DNA of 64,000 nucleotides, taken from positions 35,744-99,743 of the forward strand of contig QXVZ01022122.1 in assembly GCA_008931825.1 (NCBI GenBank). Direction: 5' to 3'. Below are positions 46,301 through 64,000 of this stretch, in pieces (position 1 is the first letter of the stretch; every line of letters starts with the position of its first letter). A program made the translations under genes and the position numbers. The notes beneath the pieces are model-generated. The model ran no database searches. It worked only from the letters and a program-made list of their open reading frames with translations, and was not told the DNA's origin. This stretch comes from Phallusia fumigata. Taxonomy: Eukaryota; Chordata; Ascidiacea; Phlebobranchia; Ascidiidae.

Positions 46301-48518
46301 TTGACTTGATTGCGTAAACAAATTCTAAGCAGCTGGTGCGTGAAATGTTCTTGACTCTCTAAAGCGATATTACCTGTACCAACCTTGAAAATGTATTTCC
46401 TTCAATGCAAGCAGCGGTTTCGGAAAGCAATATATAGCGACGCCCTTCTGTCTAACGCAACTGCATTGCGGCGTTCTGTTTTATTTCACAACTGCCCAAC
46501 ACGACCTAACAGTGCACGAATTTGTCTTGTGTGAAATATACGAGATACTTTCGCCTGGCCAAATCCACTGTAGCTTCGTTTCCCCATTTCGCGCCCGAGT
46601 TCCGATTGTGCGAAGGTTTGCGTCGCGCTCCTTCCATGTGTACAAACCGTGTATTTTTCTTGCGTTTATGTGAAATAAACTTTAAACCATGTACTGCTCG
46701 GTTCTCACTTTAGGACATTGGTGCAAATCCCTAGGGAGCGTTTGCTCTAAAAAAGTTTAACCGGGGATTGGGGTGGAAGGGGGTAGTGTACATTTAATGT
46801 ATAAAGTTTTAATCTAAAACTACATGAGCGTATATGCCTCTACACAGACGCTTCTGTACAATCAGAAAACCTTGGTAAAGCAAGGATTCGCTAATTATGA
46901 TACGCGTTATTGTTACGTTAAAACACAATATCTTAGTACTGCAGCTTTAGGACTTTTGATCAACTATAGGAAGAAAAGTTACAAAATTTGAAAAAATCCT
47001 CGAAGGCTTACAGGCGTGTGCAACGGGAATTAAGGCTCGACATACGTCCTATTTGAGATGCGACAGTTCCGGTCAGTCAGCCAGCGTGTCCCCGTCAGGC
47101 AGTACTGTGGAACCCGTCAAGATGCTATATCTGTTTTGTGTGTGTGGTCGACTTAATGTTTTTAAAGATCTTTTTGTTTTTGTATAATTCTGAATATCAT
47201 TTGATTTTGGGTGTTTTTAAACTTTTATTAACTCGATTCATTGTAATGTCCTTTTGTTGTACTGTCTATCTCTCAGATAACTAACTTAGTTGACTGGCCG
47301 TTCGGAAATGTCCCCGCTTAAAGTTTCGCAAATGCGGCATGTCAACTAAAATCCGTGTTTCAGTAAACTCATGAGAATATTTTGGTCGCAATGTCCTGTC
47401 ATCTAAAATAACACCAACAAAATAATAATTGTGTCGACTTTAAACAACACATACTTGGGCCGTTAATGCACTACTTGCCTGTTTGGTTGCAAACCAGCTG
47501 GACCAGATGTATCCTCGAAACGAGAAATGTTGTTTGGATTAGTTTTACCCTGAAGCGAGAAACACTGATCGATAGAATTAGCGATTGCCCGCATACAGTG
47601 TAATAATCTAACTGCAACGATTGTATGACAGATGCGCAAATCGTTCTTACTTGGCCAAAACGGTTTTCCAGAATGTGCAAATTACTTTTTAAGACGTATA
47701 ACAGGCAAAGACGTTTACGTTCACAAGCAAATGAAAAATGATCAGTCTACAGAGACTTTTTAATCATGTTATTTCAACCATTCTTTGTTAGACGTGACAC
47801 TGTAGGAGAACACGGTTCTACATAGTTTTCGTTATGTGGCAGGCGCACGATACCGCTTCGAAGATACTGCAGCGTCATCGTATTTAATGCATTACTGGGC
47901 ATTTCTCTTTCTTGTAGCTTTGTTATGTGTGTAATGTGTGTTTTTGTATGTAACTTACAACATGTTTTCATAGGGAAGGCAATGTTAGATAATATGAAGC
48001 TCCATTGCAGAGTTTTGTTTACCAATGATTCTTAATCAGTTATCAGTTGCGATAAAGCAAACATTACGTGAACGATTGTGATTCAGCCGATCTGCGCTTT
48101 CCTACTGGTCGCAAAAGTGGGCGGCGTCCGATTGCAGCTGAAGGGGCTCGCGCACAAAGGCAAAGGGGAAGAATTAGCTGTTTGAAAGTGTTTAGATGAG
48201 ATTACATGAGATAAGTTTTGCTTCTCACCAAACGAATCAGTGATGCTGCAAGCAATTGGATTGGACTGTTGGTCATTATTCCTACGTTATAGACCAAGCA
48301 AAAAAAAACGACTGTGTTTAATTTTAGGAAACATAAAACGGCAATAATTGTTGTATTCTAAGGTTTGTTAGGTTTTCTTACCTGGGGCCTTCAATGCTAT
48401 TTTGATATCTTCTTAGATCTACCTCATTCTATCAGGGTATTTTTTAACTCTGGACAAAATGAGTCCTATGGATGTGCCTATTAACTGAGACTAACTGTAA
48501 GGGGACATTTTTTCAAAG
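40351..48518. other. About 8-kb region without a recognisable gene
   Basis: It follows the last NFAT5 exon found and precedes the first UCP4-like gene. Composition is less AT-rich than the surrounding introns, with many CG dinucleotides and few repeats. It should hold the NFAT5 terminal exon and 3' UTR and the UCP4a promoter. AATAAA hexamers at about 44579, 45976 and 46672 are candidate plus-strand 3' ends. One candidate phase-0 terminal exon follows a good acceptor (TTTCTGTTGTTTTCAAG) at about 45103 and stops within about 50 bases; it is speculative. No open frame resembles a known family. Confidence 0.5.
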
Positions 48519-48522
48519 AAGT

Positions 48523-49449
48523 ATGAGTGAAAAATTTAAGGTTATTGGCATTAATTATGCAACTTCGGCAGCTGCTGCTACTGTTGCTGAAACTGTGACC
48601 TTTCCATTGGATCTTACAAAAACTAGGTTGCAGATTCAAGGAGAAGTGGCGGCTTATGGAAGTTCTCCAGCAATTATTAAGCGTGGAATGGTTCGAACTG
48701 CTGCAAATATTGTACGTCAAGAAGGTTTAACAAAACTATGGCAAGGACTTCCACCAGCAGTTTACAGACATTTAATATATACTGGAGTACGGATGGGTGT
48801 TTATGAACAGCTAAGGGATAATGTTTTGGGACGCAATGCAGATGGATCTTTTCCAATATGGAAAGCAGTGGTTGGTGGCTTGTCTGCTGGTTCAATTGGC
48901 CAGTTTGTCACAAGCCCAATGGACCTGGTTAAAGTGCAAATGCAAATGGATGGAAAACGTGTAATGGAAGGAAAACCACCAAGGGTAAATGGCGTATTTC
49001 ATGCAATGCAAACAATTGTCTACAGGGGTGGAATTAGGGCATTGTGGGTTGGATGGGTGCCTAATGTGCAAAGAGCTGCCCTGGTGAATATGGGTGACTT
49101 GGCAACTTATGATACTGTCAAGCAGACAATTTTACGCAATACAAATGTTACTGACAACTGGTTTTGTCATATGTTGTCCAGTGGTTGTAGTGGATTGGTT
49201 GCAGCAACTCTGGGGACACCTGCTGATGTTGTAAAGACCAGAATAATGAACCAAGCGAGGGACAAAAATGGCAAAGGTCTATATTACAAGTCATCTGTAG
49301 ACTGTTTAATGAAATCCATACAAAATGAAGGTTTCTTTAGTCTTTACAAAGGTTTCGTGCCAATTTGGTCAAGGATGGCACCATGGTCTATGACGTTTTG
49401 GTTGTCATGGGAAGAAATTCGAAAATTAACTGGAACAGCCACATTCTGA
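48523..49449 (+). CDS. SLC25A27: UCP4-like mitochondrial carrier (SLC25A27 type), copy a, single coding exon
   Basis: Inner-membrane carrier of the SLC25 family, 308 aa. It has the three tandem repeats with the signature PX(D/E)XX(K/R): PLDLTK, PMDLVK and PADVVK. UCP4-type stretches include [45 protein letters not shown] and [18 protein letters not shown]4 members are neuronal or general mitochondrial transporters whose exact substrate is debated. I chose the ATG at 48523 (MSEKFKVIG) over the in-frame ATG at 48472, because an acceptor-like TTTTTTCAAAG lies between them (AG at 48517-48518) and because the length then equals that of copy b. The coding region has no intron, whereas vertebrate UCP4 genes are multi-exon. 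ATTAAA at 49530-49535 is a likely poly(A) signal. Confidence 0.93.
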   Translation: MSEKFKVIGINYATSAAAATVAETVTFPLDLTKTRLQIQGEVAAYGSSPAIIKRGMVRTAANIVRQEGLTKLWQGLPPAVYRHLIYTGVRMGVYEQLRDNVLGRNADGSFPIWKAVVGGLSAGSIGQFVTSPMDLVKVQMQMDGKRVMEGKPPRVNGVFHAMQTIVYRGGIRALWVGWVPNVQRAALVNMGDLATYDTVKQTILRNTNVTDNWFCHMLSSGCSGLVAATLGTPADVVKTRIMNQARDKNGKGLYYKSSVDCLMKSIQNEGFFSLYKGFVPIWSRMAPWSMTFWLSWEEIRKLTGTATF

Positions 49450-49529
49450 TTGTGTTTTTATTGCTAAGATTTAGTATCATACCCTTTTGTGTACCAAATG
49501 GTTCCAATTTCTGATATGTTGTATTATAA

Positions 49530-49535
49530 ATTAAA
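49530..49535 (+). terminator. candidate polyadenylation signal ATTAAA for UCP4a
   Basis: Common variant hexamer about 80 bases after the stop codon of the first UCP4-like gene, on the same strand. Confidence 0.45.
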
Positions 49536-49539
49536 GAAA

Positions 49540-52052
49540 TCATATAAAGCAAAAACAATTGATTCAAACCTCTCTGTATTCTCATTCTAAAAAGCATTGT
49601 AACATCTAATATGGCTTGTTAACAACAATACAATCCAGTCTAAGTTTGTGGCCCATGTTTCCTACAATGAATATACCATAAGTTCCTATAGGTTATGGAT
49701 GTTTGGGGTTATGTAGTTGGTAAGCAGTTAGTAACATATTTTTTGAAAAGGGGTTATTTCTGTAGTTCTGGTTAAAAAACACTTGTGCCAACACCTTGTT
49801 TTCTCTGGGTTTGTGCAATTTTGTTGGCATTGCTTAAAAATTGGACTTAAAGTTTAGTCAGACAACTATTTGAACAAAAGGTTGTAATAACATTTTTTCA
49901 TTAACTATGCATGTAGTGATCGTTCCAAATTTACTTATGTGTGAAATTGTGTGCTACTTAAATGTTTATGTTCCGAGGTTTTAAGGCAGTGTATGATCAA
50001 CATTTTCTGTAAAATGGTTTTGCACATGAAATGTTTGCTGGCTTTTTCAGAAAAGTGTTGTTGTAACTGAAAAATAAGAAGCCACTGGCATTTTTGTAAC
50101 CCTTGTTATTTGCCTGCAGGATATATCAAATGCAAAATTTTCTGGGTATTTTATTGCATGTCTTGATGAAATGACATGTGGCCTGTCTGGTATATTTGGT
50201 GCTAAACGTACTTTTTGGAAAAAATATCGATTTAATTCAAATATATATATCTCTTTCAAAAATATAGTAAAATTGTGAGCCATCTGTGATAATGTTCGTT
50301 TTATTGTACTGCAGCAAATAAAATCTCGACACATTGTCATTTATTTGCAGCTGTAAAGTTCATATGTGACATCTAATCACAGCGTAAGTTGCAGGGAGAC
50401 ACGCTACAAACCAACACCCCAAACGGTAACCACCCTGGTATTTTTTTCCATGTGTAGGTGGTCTAAAACGGCGAATAAACCGAGTTTTAAGTCGGTTTAG
50501 TTGGCATTCGGCTTCTTTCGACCAAACCAACAGACTTTAAGTGAAGAAATGACTCGACACGAGTTTCGAGTCACAAAAACGGTAAAATGTGGCGAAAGAA
50601 TCTTGAACTTGCCTGGTGAATGACTCGACTTCCGAGTTGCGACTTGGATCAAGAGGCTCTGCAACATTTATCGTCTCGTTTTCAATGGGTCTTAAAAATC
50701 TAAATGTTTGACCCAAATTAGAATATAAAAGTGTTCCGAACAAAGATTATTTTAGGGACAATTGCAGGTCGTTTTCCATTCTAATCGACAGGAGTCAGAA
50801 TTCGATAATTGTCCTAGAATTGTGGGACGGTGTGGAAACAAACTTGATCCCAAATCCGCATTCGCTTTATTGGTTCTTGTGGACGTGATAGTGAAACTCG
50901 ACCAGTAAAGAGGCAAGGGGGGAGGATGTTTGCTTGTGAGGTAAGTGTCACTTTAGAAAAACTGATTAGTAAGTTGTTTCAGAGAGAATTCCTTTTGACT
51001 TAATTGAGGTGCTTAATTAATAAGTTCTCAAATTTGTTTCAATCGGTTCAACTGGACTTTCAAACCCAAAATCTTCATTACTATTTAAGTGTAACCCGAA
51101 TCGATTGCTCTTGCCCTTTCGTCAGGTTATAATCATTTTGCACGCGGAACCTGTTTGCCCGCGCAGTCGCGGACAAATGATTAATTGGGACCTTAGGCGA
51201 CCAAAATGTTAATTATGATGTCGCAATCAGTTAGTCATTTTGAAAGGCATGACATTTGTTTTGCGTGCTGTCAGTACGTTCATTTTTATTTAAACAGGCG
51301 CCTTACAACAGCCAGTTAGCTATTTGTTGTTTAAAACAGTATATTGCTTGTTTTAACAAAGTGCTTTGAATTCAATTTTTAAATAATTTTCGCTGAGAGT
51401 GAAAAAAATCATAATATTTAACTTGCGCTCGATTATTTAATCTTAAAGTTTAATTTTTTTAAATTGTGAAAACTGTTTAGCAATTTACCCGCAATTACCC
51501 ACTGCGTTCGGTTAAATTATTCTCAGCAATTTTTTCATCATAGATAACTTAATACATTATCCATGTTTTAGCGATCCCGCAGTACGGGACTTCCCCAATT
51601 ACACATCGTGTTGAGAAAAATTTTACTACAAGCAGAGTAACGAAAGTAGTCAACAGGTAGGTGATGTCCTGATGTGGTATTGCTATGTATGTTTGTTACT
51701 GTCCAAAACTGTTGTAACCATTTCGTAAAACAAGTTTTAGGCATTTCTTTTATTTGACAAAAACACCTGACGATGAAACTTGATAGAAAGCCATTTGATA
51801 CCATTACTATATATGCAGAGTACTGGGTCAAAAGAAAACCTCAGTACACATGGGTACGATGAACTTCATCAAATCATAAGCATTTTTTGTTTTAGACTGA
51901 TTTTAAAGAGAGAGACTTATTTCAAATGCAACAAGCAATTCATTGTAAAGTGACATAAAAATATTCTGTACTTGGATTGGAACATGGGCATTTTAGGATT
52001 AAAATCTTTGGATTGTAACAAATTGAACCAATATGTTTTTTTCTAATTGCAG
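49540..52052 (+). promoter_or_regulatory. Spacer between the UCP4 copies, with a probable 5' UTR exon and intron of copy b
   Basis: No coding similarity is seen. A strong donor (TGTGAG|GTAAGTGTC) at 50940/50941 and a strong acceptor (TTTTTTCTAATTGCAG) ending at 52052 would define an intron of about 1.1 kb just upstream of the UCP4b start codon. I infer a non-coding first exon ending at 50940 and a promoter near 50.7-50.9 kb. Otherwise the spacer is AT-rich and featureless. Confidence 0.55.
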
Positions 52053-52074
52053 ATAGATTATTGAAAGCAATGCC

Positions 52075-53001
52075 ATGAGTAACGATATAATTGATACAGC
52101 GCTTAAGTGTTGTGCTTCTGCGGGTGCATCCGCAATTGCGGAGAGTGCAACTTTTCCGCTTGACCTTACAAAAACCAGGTTGCAAGTACAAGGTGAAGTT
52201 GCCTCCAATGGAGGAAGCACTGCCATTCAAAAATATGGAATGTTCCGGACTGCATTAAGTGTTGTAACTGAAGAAGGTCTGGTAAACCTCTGGCGTGGTT
52301 TGCAACCTGCTGTCTACAGACATATTATTTACACAAGCATTAGAACAGTTTCATATGAGAAGTTCAGAGATGTTCTTGGAAGAAATGATGATGGTTCATT
52401 TTCAATGGGAAAAGCAGTATTGGGTGGTGCAGCAGCTGGAGCTGTTGGACAGTTTTTCGCAAGTCCTATGGATTTGCTAAAAGTTCGGATGCAAATGGAA
52501 CACCGAGGGGGGACCAGTCAGGCTTCCCCAACACAGTACAGAACTGTTTTTCATAGTTTGTCTACCTCATATAACACTGGAGGCATTAAATCATTGTGGA
52601 CGGGCTGGGTGCCGAGTGTACAAAGAGCTGCTTTGGTTAATATTGGCAACCTAACAACATACGACATTGCAAAGCAAAAGATTTTGAAAGCTACCTCTTT
52701 ATCAGACAACTGGAAATGTCATGGGCTTGCCAGCACATGTAGTGGTTTTGCTGCTGCAGTTCTTGGGACACCAGCAGATGTCATAAAAACACGAATGATG
52801 AATCAGGTCCAGGACAAACTTGGCAAAGGCGTTTTTTATACCTCATCTTTTGATTGCCTAATAAAAACATTAAAACAGGAGGGCCCATGGAGCCTGTACA
52901 AGGGTTTTGTGCCAACATGGTCAAGGATCGCTCCATGGTCAGTTATATTTTGGTTAGCAAACGAACAATTTCGAAAACTTTTGGGTATTTCAACATTTTA
53001 G
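52075..53001 (+). CDS. SLC25A27: UCP4-like mitochondrial carrier (SLC25A27 type), copy b, single coding exon
   Basis: Tandem paralogue of the gene at 48523, again 308 codons and intronless, about 2.6 kb downstream on the same strand. The three carrier signatures are PLDLTK, PMDLLK and PADVIK. Shared blocks include [33 protein letters not shown] and [15 protein letters not shown]. The copies have diverged moderately, mostly in the matrix loop after the second signature. The start MSNDIIDTAL is 23 bases after a strong acceptor, suggesting one intron in the 5' UTR. Same membrane role as copy a; substrate unknown. Its 3' end converges on the ligase gene. Confidence 0.93.
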   Translation: MSNDIIDTALKCCASAGASAIAESATFPLDLTKTRLQVQGEVASNGGSTAIQKYGMFRTALSVVTEEGLVNLWRGLQPAVYRHIIYTSIRTVSYEKFRDVLGRNDDGSFSMGKAVLGGAAAGAVGQFFASPMDLLKVRMQMEHRGGTSQASPTQYRTVFHSLSTSYNTGGIKSLWTGWVPSVQRAALVNIGNLTTYDIAKQKILKATSLSDNWKCHGLASTCSGFAAAVLGTPADVIKTRMMNQVQDKLGKGVFYTSSFDCLIKTLKQEGPWSLYKGFVPTWSRIAPWSVIFWLANEQFRKLLGISTF

Positions 53002-53464
53002 CTTGCGAAAAATGCTGGACATTGCACTAAACGACCTAGAGTGTACATTCTGTTTTAATTGTGTCATTGGATGTTCTGTATCTAATGCCTGTAACTGGCA
53101 CAGCAATCAAGTATTGATTTAATGCTTTTAGGTGATATCACCCACTTGTCAACTGTGGACAAATCCACTGGGAAATTAGACCACTGAATGCAACAAGTAT
53201 TTTTTGTTAATGGATGTTAGTATGATGTTGTTTTTTAAACTGAAAACATCTTTGTACTCTTATTATGAAACTTTTTCAGATAAACTTTGGACAGAAATTC
53301 TTAAAAAAACACAGCTTATTGGTTTTCTAGGTAGTTCATGTATAACTGTGCAATAGTTCTTTTATTACTCCTTCAATATGACAGTGCACATTTTCATCCA
53401 ACTTAAACATCATATAATTACAAAGGAAAAAAGAAAATGCTGAAAATATTAACTCTGTTTCAAG
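53002..53464. other. Convergent 3' region between UCP4b and DNA ligase I
   Basis: 463 bp between two facing stop codons. It must hold both 3' UTRs. A canonical AATAAA for the ligase lies at 53366-53361 on the minus strand; for UCP4b no canonical hexamer stands out (a GATAAA is at about 53279). Confidence 0.6.
53361..53366 (-). terminator. candidate polyadenylation signal AATAAA for DNA ligase I
   Basis: Canonical hexamer on the ligase strand, about 100 bases downstream of its stop codon at 53465-53467. Confidence 0.55.
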
Positions 53465-63448
<9,984 letters not shown>

Positions 63449-63910
63449 AGCTGCTGCTTCAGAATTAAAACTTGTGATCGATTGTAGTGCAAAGCCAGAA
63501 TATTTATTTGTGGAAACAGATGAGGACAACCACAACTGCCACTCACTGGCAGCACATGCTTTGTAGCAGATTTTAAAAGAACATAAACTTGATACAATTT
63601 GTCGACTGGCCAATATCAATCTACCAAGCATTCAGCAATTAATAACCAGGTATGAACGTAACAACTACAAACAAATACAGAAAATGTTAAACTTAAGCGT
63701 GTATTACGCTGTAGACTAAAGGTTTACCGTGCCATTGCATATCAACAAAATGTTTCGAAATGCAAAAGCCATTACAAGATAAGCGGCAATCTTTTAAAAT
63801 TTACAGCCATACACGATAAAAACTTCATGTAAAGTCTTAGAGCCTGCGCAATATATGTTTATTACGGGTCTGGTGTACTTTCTTGACCAAACGCAATAAC
63901 TCCTTCGCCT
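63449..63910. other. LIG1 5' flank / 5' UTR region
   Basis: No RNA gene or other coding feature is recognised. Upstream in-frame codons continue for about 60 codons before the chosen LIG1 start, but the ATG at 63448 is preferred because it places the PIP box at the N-terminus, as in other DNA ligase I proteins. Confidence 0.5.
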
Positions 63911-63997
63911 ATGCAAATACCCCAATGACCTTTATATATATTGAAGTACGTCATGGGCCGGATACGTCACACACATTATGACGTCACTGTGACGTCA
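63911..63997. promoter_or_regulatory. Promoter-like cluster: octamer, TATA-like run, multiple CRE sites
   Basis: Perfect octamer ATGCAAAT at 63911-63918, TATATATA at 63933-63940, CRE half-sites at about 63947 and 63964, and two full palindromic CREs (TGACGTCA) at 63979-63986 and 63990-63997. It lies about 0.5 kb upstream of the LIG1 start codon and at the window edge. It may serve LIG1, a plus-strand gene beyond the window, or both. Confidence 0.55.
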
Positions 63998-64000
63998 TCA

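Overview
The window is animal genomic DNA. It is AT-rich, with multi-exon genes, short GT-AG introns, about 1-2 kb between most gene ends, and one N at 56906 from a draft assembly. The gene families are chordate, and the complete 5S rRNA genes look tunicate-like, so I infer an ascidian (Ciona-type) genome. That identification is an inference; no species-diagnostic marker was tested.

Layout, left to right. (1) 787-9013, minus: AP-1 clathrin adaptor gamma subunit, complete, 19 coding exons, with a 527-bp hAT-type MITE in intron 1. (2) 9014-9997: a short head-to-head intergenic region. (3) 9998-23732, plus: an RGS22-like multi-RGS-domain gene that I assembled from 27 phase-compatible exons (about 1571 aa). 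(4) 25550-40350, plus: an NFAT5/TonEBP-type Rel-homology transcription factor, 13 exons, with a 34-residue polyglutamine tract; the terminal exon was not found. (5) About 40.35-48.5 kb: roughly 8 kb with no recognisable gene. (6) 48523-49449 and 52075-53001, plus: two tandem UCP4/SLC25A27-type mitochondrial carriers, each with an intronless coding region of 308 codons. (7) 53465-63448, minus: DNA ligase I, complete, 25 coding exons (about 931 aa), from an N-terminal PIP box to its C-terminus. Two complete 5S rRNA genes lie inside its introns on the same strand. (8) 63449-64000: a promoter-like stretch with an octamer, a TATA-like run and paired CRE sites.

The genes are unrelated in function (vesicle traffic, probable ciliary/testis RGS scaffold, osmotic-stress transcription, mitochondrial transport, DNA replication), as is normal for a compact eukaryotic locus. 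There is no operon or defence-type system. The most notable points are the 5S genes nested in the ligase gene with a conserved upstream element, a perfect 199-bp duplication around the N that is almost certainly an assembly artefact, the intronless UCP4 tandem pair, an RGS22 exon whose acceptor lies at the edge of a repeat, and a clean MITE insertion. I found nothing I could defend as a wholly new biological system.

Exon boundaries were read by eye from splice sites, reading phase and remembered family similarity. No alignment was run.
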